Source of the DNA: Planococcus citri
Lineage: Eukaryota; Arthropoda; Insecta; Hemiptera; Pseudococcidae
Direction of reading: 5' to 3'
NCBI RefSeq assembly: GCF_950023065.1
Contig: NC_088680.1
Coordinates: 69,167,350 to 69,231,349 of the forward strand
DNA: 64,000 bases
Both the position numbers and the translations under genes were made by a program. Position 1 is the first letter of the stretch. The number at the start of each line of letters is the position of its first letter. The notes beneath the pieces are model-generated. The model made no database searches. It was given only the letters and a program-made list of their open reading frames with translations, and was not told the DNA's origin. Below are positions 47,624 through 60,006 of this stretch, piece after piece.

Positions 47624-47819
47624 TTCGATCGTTAAGTTTAACCTACTCGTGTGTTTGCGGCGTGTAAATAGGATAGACTATCATTGATAAAAATACCAAT
47701 TAATGTTCGCAGAAAATTGGCCAAATGTATTTTGTACATATATTATATTGAACTGGGAATAAAAATTACAACACAAAGTATTGTGTTTGTGTGGATTTTT
47801 TTGAATGTTTTCGAAATAT

Positions 47820-48208
47820 TGACTAAATGCGAACCAATGAACTGGTTTCAAAATGTGATTGAACAGAATTGTGTAATTTTTTACGCCCGCCTACAACTCT
47901 TGTTTCAAGCTTTTTTCTCGATATCTAATTTTTAGCTGATTTTTGATAACTGGTTGCAAATTAATGAACCGGTTTCAAAATCTGATCAGCTAATATGGTT
48001 CAATTTTTCATGCTTTACAACTTTTGTTTCAAGCTTTTTTCTCCATCCCCAACTTTTGGTTGATTGTCAAAAACTGGTTTGCTAAATGCGAACCAATGAA
48101 CCGGTTTCAAAATGTGGTTAGACAGAATTGTGTAATTTTTCACGCCCAACAACTTTTGTTTCAATCTTTTTCCTCAATTTTTAATTTTTAGGTAATTTTT
48201 GATAACTG
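47820..48208 (+). repeat. 124-bp satellite array, unit 3, left part
   Basis: Starts about 200 bp after the serpin 3 stop. Split by a TIR element at 48209. Confidence 0.9.
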
Positions 48209-49356
48209 CCCATGGAAAATGAATTCTATAAAATTCTATAAAAAAAACATTGAAAAATTTTCTATAGAATTTTATGTCCAGAATGTACCTATAAAATTTT
48301 ATCAAATCACATTTAATTTGATGTAGGTACTTGGATAAAATTCTATCGAACTTATATTCTTTTGTTTTAAAAAATGATAGATAATTAATTAGTAAAAATG
48401 GTCTAATTAACGTTAAAATGTAATTTGCGCCTAAAATGTGGAGTAGTGTAGTAAATTTCATCAAAAAAGCGAAAAAAAAATTTCAAAAAATTTGACTGCC
48501 TTTGATGGGGTTCGAACCGTCAACCTTCCACATCTTAATCAATTATCTTAACCACTATACCACGCCCTGTTCCATGAGAGAAGAGGTGTTAAGAAAATTT
48601 ATATTCTCTTTTCCCGGGTCTGGACTTGGAAAATTTTCAGGATTGTTTGATCAAATTTTATAAAATCAGGTAGAGTTTGATTATATTTGATCAAACTTGA
48701 TCAAGATAAATATATTGTCATACAGAAATTTTTTTCAGTGAAACAGAAGTTCATAACTTTTATCCAGTTTTATGCAATTCTATTAAATTGGATAAAATAA
48801 AAGTATAACAAATCAACTAAGTGATGCATACTTTGATCAATTTTGATATAGCTTTATAAAAGTTGATCAAACAATATCATGTTTTATATATAACTTTCAA
48901 GAATACGTTATATCCAACTCTATAAAACTTTATACCACTTCATCAACTTTTACAAATCTTTATAAAATCACATCAAACATTTTGTATTAAGTATACTACA
49001 TCAAACTTCATCAAACTTTATCAACATTCACCAATTTTTATAAAATTTAATAAAATTTTGTGTGTTTACTACATCAAACTTTATCTATTTTTACCAATTT
49101 TTATAAAATCGAATAAAACTTCATGTGTAGGTATATTTCATCAAATTTCATCAAACTTCATAGAACTTTATCAATTTTTATGAAATTATAGAAAACTTTA
49201 CATTCACAGTTGAACTCCACTAGATCTAATCAGATATAATTTTATAAACTTTGATAGAATTCTACAAAACTTGATCAAATTTTTCATCCAATTTGATCAA
49301 ATAAGATCAAATTTGATAAATTTTTATTGAATTTTATCGAATTATTTTCCCATGGG
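48209..49356. mobile_element. TIR element with tRNA-like core, member 1
   Basis: Ends CCCATGG(G)AAAAT and ATTTTCCCATGGG, followed inward on both sides by arrays of short A/T motifs such as TATAAAATT and TTGATCAAA in both orientations. The core (about 48430-48640) holds a tRNA-like sequence on the minus strand. It interrupts a satellite monomer after GATAACTG. The 3' arm is much longer than the 5' arm. No protein is encoded. Confidence 0.75.
48496..48567 (-). other. tRNA-like Pol III promoter sequence
   Basis: On the minus strand there is a B-box-like GGTTCGAACCCC (48507-48518) and an A-box-like TGGTATAGTGGTTAAGA upstream of it. The acceptor arms do not pair well and no anticodon arm is convincing, so this is a tRNA relic, not a tRNA gene. 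Confidence 0.6.
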
Positions 49357-51010
49357 TGCTTGGAAATTAATGAACCGGTTTCAAAATCTGATCAGCTAAA
49401 ATGGTTCAATTTTTTATGCTCTACAACTTTTGTTTCAAGCTTTTTTATCTATCTACAATTTTTAGGTAACTTTTGATAACTGGTTGCAAATTAATGAACC
49501 GGGTTTCAAACTCTGATCAGCTAAAATTGTTCAATTTTTCACGCTCTACAACTTATGTTTCAAGCTTTTTTCTCTACCTACACTTTTTAGGTAATTTTTG
49601 ATAACTAGTTGCAAATTAATGAACCGCCGGTTTCAAAATCTGATAAGTGAAAATGGTTCAATTATTCACGCTCTACAACTTATGTTTCAAACTTTTTTTC
49701 TGTATTTCAAAGACAGAATTATGTAATTTTTCACGCCCTACAACTTTTGTTCCAAGCTTCTTTCTTGATTTCTAATTTTAAGGTAATTTTTGATAACTGG
49801 TTGCAAATTAATGAACTGGTTTCAAAATGTGGTCAGACAGAATTGTGTAATTTTTCATGCCCTACAACTTTTGTTTCAAGCTTCTTTCTCCACTTACAAT
49901 TCTTGGGTAATTTTTGATAACTGGTTGCAAATTAATGAACCGGTTTCAAAATCCAATCAGCGAAAAGGTTCACTCTACAACTCATTTTTCAAACTTTTTT
50001 TCTCCATCTCAAACTTTTAGGTGATTGTCAAAAACTGGTTGCTAAATGCGAACCAATGAACCGGTTTCAAAATGTGGTTAGACAGAAATGTGTAATTTTT
50101 CACGCCCAACAACTTTTGTTTCAAGCTTTTTTCTCAATTTTTAATTTTTAGGTAATTTTTGATAACTGGTTTCAAATTGATGAACCGGTTTCAAACTCTG
50201 ATCAGCTAAAATTGTTCAATTTTTCACGCTCTACAACTTTTGTTTCAAGCTTTTTTCTCTATCTACACTTTTTAGATAATTTTTGATAACTAGTTGCAAA
50301 TTAATGAACCGGTTTCAAAATCTGATAAGTGAAAATGGTTCAATTATTCACGCTCTATAACTTATGTTTCAAACTTTTTTTCTGTATTTCAAAGACAGAA
50401 TTATGTAATTATTCACGCCCTACAACTTTTGTTTCAAGCTTCTTTCTTGATTTCTAATTTTAAGGTAATTTTTGATAACTGGTTGCAAATTAATGAACCG
50501 GTTTCAAAATGTGGTCAGACAGAATTGTGTAATTTTTCATGCCCTACAACTTTTGTTTCAAGCTTCTTTCTTGATTTCTAATTTTAAGGTAATTTATGAT
50601 AACTGGTTGCAAATTAATGAACCGGTTTCAAAATCTGATCAGCTAAAATGGTTTAATTTTTCATGCTCTACAACTTTTGTTCCAAGCTTTTTTCTCCATC
50701 TACAATTCTTGGGTAATTTTTGATAACTGGTTGCAAATTAATGAACCGGTTTCAAAATCCAATAAGCGAAAAGGTTCACTCTACAACTCATTTTTTAAAC
50801 TTTTTTTCTCCATCTCAAACTTTTAGGTGATTGTCAAAAACTGGTTGCTAAGTGCGTACCAATGAACCAGTTTCAAAATGTGATTAGACAAAGTTGTGTA
50901 ATTTTTCACGCTCTACAACTTTTCTCTCAAGCTTTTTTCTCTATCTACAATTTTTGGGTATTTTTTGGTAACTGGTTGCAAATTAACGAACCGCGGTTTC
51001 AAAAAATTCA
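49357..51010 (+). repeat. 124-bp satellite array, unit 3, right part
   Basis: Continuation of the array. It includes an internal higher-order duplication of several hundred bp (about 49490-49870 resembles 50190-50560), so local expansion by unequal exchange is likely. Confidence 0.9.
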
Positions 51011-51393
51011 TATCACGTTTTTGTCGCCTTAGTGTGTAGAGCACATTGCGGCAATAAAAACCGGTACGAATTTTTTGACCAAACTGGTTTTTCAATTTGT
51101 GGACACACTGTGCATGGGCCTGCAATTTTCAAGGTCGCTTTTGAATGCCTTAGTTTTCCATACTCAACGCCGCTCCATTAATTTCGCTAGCTCTTTCCAC
51201 TTGGAAGTAAAAACCACCGGGCATGGGCACGGCCCCTACTTTTGTGTCATACTGTATAATATTTACATTATATGTACATAAAGACCCCAAAGTTGAAAAA
51301 TATAAAAAAGATATAAAATTGATGTCTGCGTCTGCAGGTATAAATTAATTGAAAATTTTGCATCTCTAAGCATGAAGAGTGAATACTTCCAAG
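51011..51393 (+). other. Duplicated spacer, unit 3
   Basis: No gene. 51040-51250 matches 13370-13530 and 41790-41960, then diverges. Confidence 0.6.
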
Positions 51394-54300
51394 CAGTGGC
51401 GTGCACTGAGTTGAAAGATTACCGGGCATTTTTCATTCATGACGATACCACCACCACCCCCTCCCCCCCCCAAGCCAAAATTTTTTTCAAGTCAAAGACG
51501 AAACTAGACGTTTTATTTTAGGAAGGGATAGGGTCAAGCGGAAATTTTCCAACTGATTTGGAAAAAATACTTATTTTACCAAGAAAACAGTCAATTTTAA
51601 GAATTTTGCTGATTGAAGTAGTATTCAATTCAGATTTATGACTGTTGATGAAAGTTATCTTTAAAAAAAACAACAAAATTAGAAGCTTCATATGGAATGT
51701 TGTATTGTGGATAAGAGAAACAATAGACCCAAGCGAAGCGAGGGCAAAAGCATTTGAAAATTTGTATTTTGAGATGTGAAAAAACATTGACGAGTTCATT
51801 TTTTTGGCTTTAAAATATTCTAGAATTTGAATAAATGTTTTTTTAATTCAATTTTAAAAAGGAAAACTAAGTGAACGGACCCGAACAAAGTGAGGGGTAA
51901 AGTAAATTATTTGGTATTTTTTTAAACAAAAAGTAAATTTTTCTATCTTGGGCTCTTCAAAAGGCGAAAAAACATAAAAATTATTTAGCCCGAGCGAAGC
52001 GAGGGCAAAAGCTTTCAAAAATGTCTTATTCAAGTTCCAAAAAAGTAGGTTTCTTTGTTAATTTACCCATGATAAATCTTGCGATTGATTTTGTCCATGC
52101 CAGAAGTAGATTATCAGCTTGTCACTGAAGATCTTATATGTATCTACTTGTTCATTTTTTTAAAATTTTTCCAGATTTTTAATTTGATTTATTTTTTAAA
52201 AATTTTCAACTTGTAAACATTTTTTAATTTGAAAACTTTTCAGTTTATTGAAGTTTTTTTTTTGCAAATCAAGCATTCAAAGTGTTTTGAAAATTTTGAG
52301 TATAGAATGAAAAATCAGTTTTTTTTTTTTGAAATGATTAAATAATTAAAATTTAACCAGCTTAGCACAAAATTTTGCATTTTTCAAATGTTCAATATGA
52401 GTATTTCTGGAATTTTTCTGTTAATTTTCATACTTTAGTTTTATTCTTAAAATTTTTGAAAGCATCATCATGAAGGGCCCGAGCGAAGCGAGGGCAAACG
52501 CTCTTCAAAATTTTTAGTTTGAAGAAGCAAAACTACTGTAATTTTGATACGAAATTCTAGTTTTTCCATCACTCACTCAGTGGCGGACTGGGTCGGTTTG
52601 GGCCCCCTGGTGGATGCACCGAATGAGGCCCCCAAAATTTTTTCCTTCCCCTTAAGAATCTTTCTCGTGCTGTTTTTTTCTCAGGTTTGGATACTTGAAT
52701 GTAAGTTGTGCGATTGATTTTTACTTTTGTCTTTTTATTCAATATTTATTATGTAGGTATAGTAGGTACCTAATAGCAAAAAGAACCGATTTTTTTTTGA
52801 AGAGGGAGGATGAAGGAGAAATTTGCCATAAGAAAAAAATATCGAGTATGCCGAATTAAATGAACTTTTTAAAAATGAAATAAAGGATAAATTGACAATT
52901 TTGTCAATTGATATATTATGTAATTCAAAATTCTAATTTCCCTTCTGAATTTATGAAAGTTTCAAAAAATGTATTTTTTTTCGATTTAGAAAAGTGATAG
53001 AAATTGACCCGAGCAAAGCGAGGGCAAAAGCTTTTAAAAATTTTCATTTCAAAAGGTAAAAAACGATGGTTTTGAAAAATTTGTTCACTTTTTTAGCACA
53101 AAATTTTAGAGCTTGAAAAATTTCAAATTTGAAAATGAAAAGCAAACAGGCTCTGAGTGGAGTGAGAGCAAAATCTAGTTTCGAGAAATAGAAAAACAAC
53201 GTTTTTTTATAGGTGAGAAGTGTTTTTTTTTTTGTTGAAAATTCCTTGAAATTTGAATACCTACTCAATAGATTTTTATAAAAGTTCGATCTCAATTTGA
53301 AAAAAAAACACACAGGTCCAAGTGAAGTGAGGACAGAAAATTTCAAAAATTTGTATTTTGAGTGGAAAAAAACAATTTTTTTTGTGGTGACTGATGAGTT
53401 TATTCTTTTGATCACACAATTTCAGAACTTGAATTTACTAAAATTGAAAATTTAGATTTTTGAAGAAAAAATCTCACAAAATTTTTCGTTGGAGAAAGTC
53501 CAAATATCATCTTTTTTTGGTTTGAACATGGCCCCGGCGCGGGGGGCCGCTTGTTGTTTCGGGACCCCTCACAATTATGAATAATTTGAGAAATAGAAGA
53601 TAACAAATTCAGCCCGAGCAAAGCGAGGGCAAAAGCGTCTGAAAAAATGAGAATTTTGAGAATAGATTAGTGATTTTGTCCGCAAATTAACGATTTTGCC
53701 AATAAATTCCAAATTTTTAAAATATGAATGAGAGGGATATAATACCTCCTAAACCCCCTTAAATTCGCCCCCAGACTTTCTGATCACATTTCAAAATATT
53801 TGTGAAATACGACATTTACCTACCCATTATTTTTTTTCATTCAAGTTATAACTTATTTAATGTAATACGTATAGAGAAGTACCTATAGGTACTATTCTAT
53901 GGCGAGTGTGTGCAGCAATTATCAACTCGCTGTGTTTAGTAAAGTCAGCGATATTATGGAATAGTGTTTAGAGTTGAAAACAGGGCGGTTCGAGGGGAGA
54001 AGGGTGCAAAGGGGAAGATCGCCTCGAGCCCACGCTTTCTGGAGAGCCCGTCAAAAGAAGGGCCCGCTATGAAAAAAAAACCATTTCCTTAAATTCTCGA
54101 AACACAAATTTTCGAAAGCTGTTTGCCCTCGCTTTTCTCGGACTTGTTTTCTTTTCTTTTCCAAAATTAACATCCTGAAAAGATCTTTCAAATCCTAAAA
54201 ATTTAAAAGCGAAACAAACTCCTGGCATACATATACAAAAACGTCGTTTTTTGCTTTTTTCGAAATACAAATTTTCAAAAACTTTCGCCCTTGCTCGCTG

Positions 54301-54967
54301 AGGCCACTTTGTTTCTTGTTTTAAAATAAAAAATTCACATTTGGGTCCTCAAAAATCCAAAACAGAAAATCTCATATAAATACGATATCAATCGGCTAAA
54401 TTGTTATTATTTCCCTACATCAGTTGGAAAATTTTCAGTCAACCCCCCACCCCCCGCCCTCAAACCGCTATATATTTTCGTTCCTAGAAATGTTCCCAAA
54501 TCATATTTCTACCGCTGGTCTTGTACTGATAGGTTAAGGTATAAAAAATGAATTTTGTTGAGTAGAATTGAATATTATTTATGATAGGGTTAATTTATGG
54601 CATTTCAATGGCGGCACTAGTTTTTGATCACTTTTCGAAGTTCGTGTGAAACGACATTTGCCATTGCCTGCTTTTAAACATATCAACTGATCACGTAACA
54701 CAACACTTCATCGCCATTATTCATTCAAGTCATAATAGGAGGACATAGGTAGGTGGCCGGTGGGTACTACTTTGATAGCAGTATTAAGCAGTTTAATATT
54801 ATTTCATTTCTACTTTGATTTAACAATTTATTTCACAGTAGATTTTTTGTCTGTTTTTTTTCCTAACTAACTCATTAAATATTTGCCTACTACCACCACC
54901 ACCACCACCACCCCCCCAAAATTTTACCGGGCATTTGCCCGGTAAAGTATTAGAGTGCACGCCACTG
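51394..54967. mobile_element. Non-autonomous hAT element (3,574 bp)
   Basis: TIR CAGTGGCGTGCACT at both ends with an inner TTACCGGGCA match, and an 8-bp target duplication CTTCCAAG on both sides (51386-51393, 54968-54975); both are hallmarks of the hAT superfamily. No transposase frame is present. The inside is filled with copies of a short motif GAGCGAAGCGAGGGCAAAAG at about 51730, 51990, 52480, 53010 and 53613 (+), with weaker ones at 51885, 53150, 53308 and inverted ones near 54122 and 54285. Confidence 0.85.
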
Positions 54968-55363
54968 CTTCCAAGCCCGCCTTCTTTTTCACTTCTTTTT
55001 TGGGGGCACACTAATTCTCGAATGTTGTAAAATAAGAACGTTAGCTGTTTTAGAGAATTTAGGACAAATATGAACCTACAACCTACATAATTTCTTTATT
55101 CGAAATTTTGAATATCAATTCCCATTAAAAATTGACTTACTTATTAATCACGTATTAATTTTCTGTTTCAAATTTGTACTCACCTGAAACAAAAAACAAT
55201 AACAAATTACGATTGGTGGATTTGCAACCATCTCACAACGAGTAAAGCATTATTAAATAAACAAATCTAATATTATTCTACCTATGAGGATAATCTCAAT
55301 TTTTCGATAAATTATCCAGAAGTCCTCAATTTGAACAATTTAATGGAGTCTCATCACATTGAA
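54968..55363 (+). other. Spacer, no gene
   Basis: AT-rich sequence without features beyond the hAT target duplication. Confidence 0.5.
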
Positions 55364-56403
55364 CTTTTGAGCACTATCCGCACAACAATTATCGACGTCG
55401 GCATTTGCATCGACCATGTTTTCTTCCAATATAATGATAGAAAAGTGATCAATTAGTTATTTAGTAGGAATTTTCTGTCTGTAAATAAGCCAGGTTGGTG
55501 AACATTTTTGGAATTTTCTCATTATTTCTGATACCTCGACATGCGATGTCGACATGTTGAAGTAAAATTCAATGCGCGAAATTTACATCCACAACTATGT
55601 CGACCAATTTTTCAGAATTAAAATTTTGTTTTAGCGTTTAAAAGTTCAGTAAACATTTTAAAATATCACCTTGTTTGAAGAGAAGAACAAATTTTTGATG
55701 GCATTTACCTACAAAATTATTCATTTTTTCGTAGTTTGCAGTTGTCGATGATATGTTGATGTGAAAGTTGATGGTCCACAATTACATCAACACCAACCTC
55801 GACCAAATTTTCAAAGATTTCTCAAATTTTGAAAATGACGTTGATATTGTGGTATTTGTTGATGTCAAATTTCACATCGACATTAACATCAGCATGTTGT
55901 CGACATGAAAATGTATTAGTTCAGTACTCTTGGATAAAGTATTGCACCTTCTCAATGCAAGGAGTTTATGTTCAACTTCTTATTTTGTACAAACTTTCCG
56001 TCTGTACCTCTCAGAGGTGGCCTCTGTGTTGATGCTGCTTTCAGCATGAGCAATAGCCACTTTTAAGAAGATCATTTTTGGAAAAATTTTTATTTTTGTA
56101 ATTAATTTTTCAACTTTTTCATAGCAGGGTATCGACAAACATGTCGATGCAAATGTCGATCCATCCACATCCGTCACATTTGGATCCCACATGTCAATGC
56201 AAATTTCGACTCTATGTCGGACCAATTGTCGACATAAATGTTGATCAACATTGGTAGACAATTACATCAACAATTGGGTTGAAATAGGGTCGAAATTCAC
56301 ATCGACATGTGGTATCCAAAAGTGACGCATGTGGATGGATCAACATTTTACATTGAAATTAGCATGGTCATTATTGAACAGGTAGTTCAATAGTGCTCAA
56401 AAG
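55364..56403. mobile_element. TIR element with TGTCGACAT-motif arrays
   Basis: Ends CTTTTGAGCACTAT and its reverse complement. Between them lie many short words such as TGTCGACAT, ACATCGACAT, TTGTCGACAT, TTGATGT and ACATCAACA in both orientations, clustered at 55390-55620, 55740-55915 and 56125-56350. No protein and no tRNA-like core is seen. Target duplication not clear. Confidence 0.65.
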
Positions 56404-56599
56404 AATTTGAGTCCAAACATACTTAGAGCATGAATTTTAGAATGTTTTTAAAAAAGTGTCATGCAACCTATCAAAATGGCATAACTACAATTATGAGAGA
56501 AAATCGAATTCGCCTCGCTCCTTAAACTTCGCACTCGTTAATCGCATACTTTCCGCTCCTGTCACGTAATATACTATATTTACATAGGTATACATTAAA

Positions 56600-56995
56600 A
56601 TTGAACTCGTTCAACACCACATCTTCGCGTCTTCGGCACGTAAGTATTTTTGTTTAGGTACTAAAAGCTCTGTGCTCGCTCAACGTCACGTCTTTCTGTC
56701 TTCGGCACGTAAGTATTTTTTTTTTACCACAGTTCTGTCGAACTTACGATTAGGTAATTTTTCAAAATATGTACCTTCGTTCCCTTTGTTTCAATTCCCC
56801 CACTCTTGCGACACGCAAAATACTTGGTTCAAGCAATTTTCAATATAAGGGTAATGATTCGTTCGTGAAATGAACATTCGTGATTAGTTTTTCAAATGTT
56901 AGGAGTTTACAATACTTAATTGAATATTCACTGGTTAAATAATCGAGTTTGCTAATATTTGTAAATTGATATTTTACCTATCTACATTATTAGTG
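56600..56995 (+). promoter_or_regulatory. 5' flank of serpin 4
   Basis: Diverged copy of the serpin 5' flank, with a short internal duplication of CAACGTCACGTCTTTCT-like sequence. The TATA-like CAATATAAG is at 56841-56849. Confidence 0.45.
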
Positions 56996-58744
56996 ATGTT
57001 TCGAACAGTGGCTTTCTTATTTTTCGTGGTGGGGCAATTCTTATTCGTTAAATCGCGATATTCGCCACATCATTATGAAGAACAGGTAAAATGATTTTTA
57101 TTTTAAAAAATGAAAATTTAAATAGGTGCATGGGTAGGTCTATTACTCGTACGCATAATTTTTTCAACTGGAAAATTAATACCTCGTATTAGGTCATTTC
57201 ATTCAATTAGATCGCGGTTTCAATGTCAATTTGGGCCTTCTAATTTCGCCCACATTTTTTTTACGCACACCTCCCCATCCAATTTGAACGGGATCACAAT
57301 CCATAGAAAAAGCAACGCTGCCCGAATTATTTTTGGATTTTTGAAAAATTCAAAATTCAACGTTTTCGACGATTCGTGCTTTTGAAAAAAATAATATGTT
57401 TACCTACTTACTGACGAGCCCTTACAGGCAGAAAATTGTTTTCAACCGAACGATGCTGAATAAAAAGAACACGTAAAAATACAACAGCAGGCAGACTTTC
57501 ACGTGCTGAAATGCATATTTCGATTTTTTGTGAAAAATTTGCGATAATTTTTTCAATGCCATCTCAGAGGGTGCTGACCGTATACAGGGGAGTGGGTCTA
57601 CTTTTCATAAAAAATCGACATGTATATCGAAATGTAGGTTTTCCAGGATGCTGATTTCAAAAATGCTATCGAATTTTCATTTTGGTCGAAGCTAAAGGGA
57701 TGATACTGCATTCAAGGAGCGGGGGAGGGGGATTTTTGATAAAAGTAATAAATGTTGGACTATAATAGATGAGGGTGACATTTTCTGCATAAGACCAATA
57801 TAATATGCATTAGAATGTACGTTTTTGTGGTCAATGTTTGCAGAAATCTTATGATTTTTTTGGTTCAAACTTTGGGGCGGGGGAGAGGGGTTGGGGTAAA
57901 ATAATGACGTATGGAGGAAGCGTCACAAAAAATGCACTTTTTTTCATTGTAAGGAGTTGATGATCATCAAAATGTATAAGGTAGGGTATATTGATTTTTG
58001 TGGTAAGTTTTCGAAAGTATAGTTGTTTTGAATCCGCCCTGTTTTAACCAAAATGAAAAATCTATATCATTTTCGGGAAGGGGGTGAATCCGTCCTCCCA
58101 ATCACCTCTCACCCTCCTATGGGACTTGTCAATCGCCTGTTGGGCTTGGAAATATTTTTTTTTTGGTGTTCTTGATCATCATACCAAATTTCAAAGATTT
58201 ATCATGATTTGCGGTTTCTTGCCCAAAAAATACATTTTGCCACTGAACGATAATGTTGGAAATTTTTGGTGTGATGCGAATGTCAAATATACAAAATTAA
58301 AAGAGTTACCTATTCAAAAACTATTCACATAATTAATTTGAATACTTGATGTAAATAAATATGAGTGTAGTGAACTTACATTGGCAAGTGGCAATAAAAG
58401 CGCTTTACTAATGTAAACGTCGCGTCGAATTGTTTTTCTTTTCAAAATAAAAACAAATAACTTTATAGGGTGGAAGTAAAACAAAATAACTAACCCAAAC
58501 AAACTTCACATGACTATAAGAATAGGAGCCACAACTTATATCTAATTATTGTAAGCATAATGATTGATTTGGTTTTCTTCCTGTGATTATCATCACGTTA
58601 GATTCAAGACGACGTACTTACTCGTATATCTGAGGTAACACCAGCTGTTTGGAGGGTATCTCCTTCAGATATGAACTTTGAGTATCCTGCACTATCAGCG
58701 CACGTGTTTTCAGAAATAATTAAACGCGACATCGAATTCGACCC
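56996..58744 (+). CDS. Serpin 4, diverged, exons 1-2 only in window
   Basis: Exon 1 (56996-57085, 30 codons) encodes a signal peptide like the other serpins and ends at GTAAAA. Exon 2 (58602-58744) follows TTAG and ends in phase 2 before GTAAAT, as in the paralogs; it aligns through VSPSDMNFEYPALS but is shorter and has lost the segment after it. Exons 3-5 are not found before the window ends; the following intron would contain a 3-kb TIR element and the copia-like element. It may be a functional diverged gene continuing to the right, or a decayed fragment. It is clearly older than the other three copies. Confidence 0.55.
57086..58601 (+). other. Intron 1 of serpin 4
   Basis: Non-coding; the first 250 bp resemble the intron starts of the other serpins. 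The remainder contains degenerate repeats of about 150 bp with G-rich runs. No gene seen. Confidence 0.5.
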
Positions 58745-59101
58745 GTAAATGAATTACAAATACGTTATTTTAATTTTTAGTACATCTACATACATAGGTA
58801 CCTACTAACAAGGGAACGTCTTGAGGTGTCACACTCCGATTTGAACGGGCCCTCATAGAAAATCACTACTAGCGTCATTACTAAAAAAAAACACTAGTCA
58901 CTTTTTCGGCAAGTAGCGTCACTACTACTGACAGACGTTACTAATGACTAGTAACGTTTGTCAATAGTAGTGACACGCGCAAATTTGCGCATTTTGCACT
59001 GAAAATCATGACAAAAACATGTTAATGGCAGCTATTTACTCGTAGACCCTCCTAGAACAACGAATTCTTCCCAAAAAAATTTTGAAAATCAAAAAAAATT
59101 T

Positions 59102-59176
59102 CATGCCTGGCGTGGGGTTTGAACCTGCAACCCCTCACTCTCTAGTTACCTGCCTAACCAACTAGGCCACTGAGGA
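59102..59176 (-). other. tRNA-like Pol III promoter sequence
   Basis: On the minus strand, A-box TGGCCTAGTTGGTTAGG and B-box GGTTCAAACCC lie at tRNA-like spacing. Cloverleaf arms pair only partly. The flanks resemble those of the sequence at 48496-48567 (GAGGTGTT, then ATTTATAT and TCTGGACTT on the + strand side). Confidence 0.6.
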
Positions 59177-59334
59177 CGTTGGAAGTTGAGGTGTTTGAAA
59201 CATTTATATGCACTTTTTAGCACTCTGGACTTTAAAAAAATTCAAGTTTGATGATTTTTTACAAAACTAAAACCGAGTTTTTGGTGTGTTAATATTTCTA
59301 GATAAACATTAAATGGGTATCATACTCTTGTATT

Positions 59335-59600
59335 CGATATTTCTTTGCGAAAATGGACCCTTCCTTATCCCCTTCCCCTCGTTCCCCCCTCCGAGGGTGC
59401 TGGTACCTCGAAATTTTTTTTTCATTTTTCGACTGCAATTTCGGCTTTATTCGCAAAAATGGACTTTTTTCCGTTCCTCTCCCCTCCTCTCACCCCCCGA
59501 GGGGGCTGGTACCTCGATTTTTTTTTAATTTTTCGACTGAAATTTAGGCTTTATTCGCAAAATTCATAAATTTTTTTCCGTTCCTCTCCCCTCCCCTCCC
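59335..59600 (+). repeat. About 110-bp tandem repeat, three copies
   Basis: Each copy has CGGCTTTATTCGCAAAAATG, a C-rich run and GCTGGTACCTCGA. Short open frames across it are shadows. Confidence 0.75.
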
Positions 59601-60006
59601 CCTCCGAATATTGAAAATATAAATGGGGCCAGAGCAACTGAGCAAACCACAACAAAAGTTCTTGACAATTGACAATTCTTCATTTTTTTCAGGATATAAT
59701 TTCTATATTTTCACAAATAACCAATTTGGCAAAAAATTGAAATGTTATATGATTATTTCCAGATATTCGGCGAAAAAAAGGGAGTTTTAGATTGAGGATT
59801 TCTGGTAGTTTGACTGAAATGCAGCGGAGGATCTTTTTTTGAAAAAATCCTAAAAACATCACATTATTTTGTGATGTGAGAAGTCAATTTTGCTACTATC
59901 TAATTTTGGTCGGAGATAGAAAAAGGAAAATGATCTGGCCCAAGCGGAAAATTTTCAAAATTATGGTTTTTGGTAATTCTTTAATTTTCACTCGTTACTA
60001 GTGTCG

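Noticed and set aside
52575..52620. CAGTGGCGGACTGGG as a second hAT terminus nested in the hAT element
   Set aside because: No matching inverted end or target duplication was found.
48496..59176. True tRNA genes at 48496-48567 and 59102-59176
   Set aside because: A and B boxes are good, but acceptor and anticodon arms do not pair convincingly and both lie inside mobile elements.
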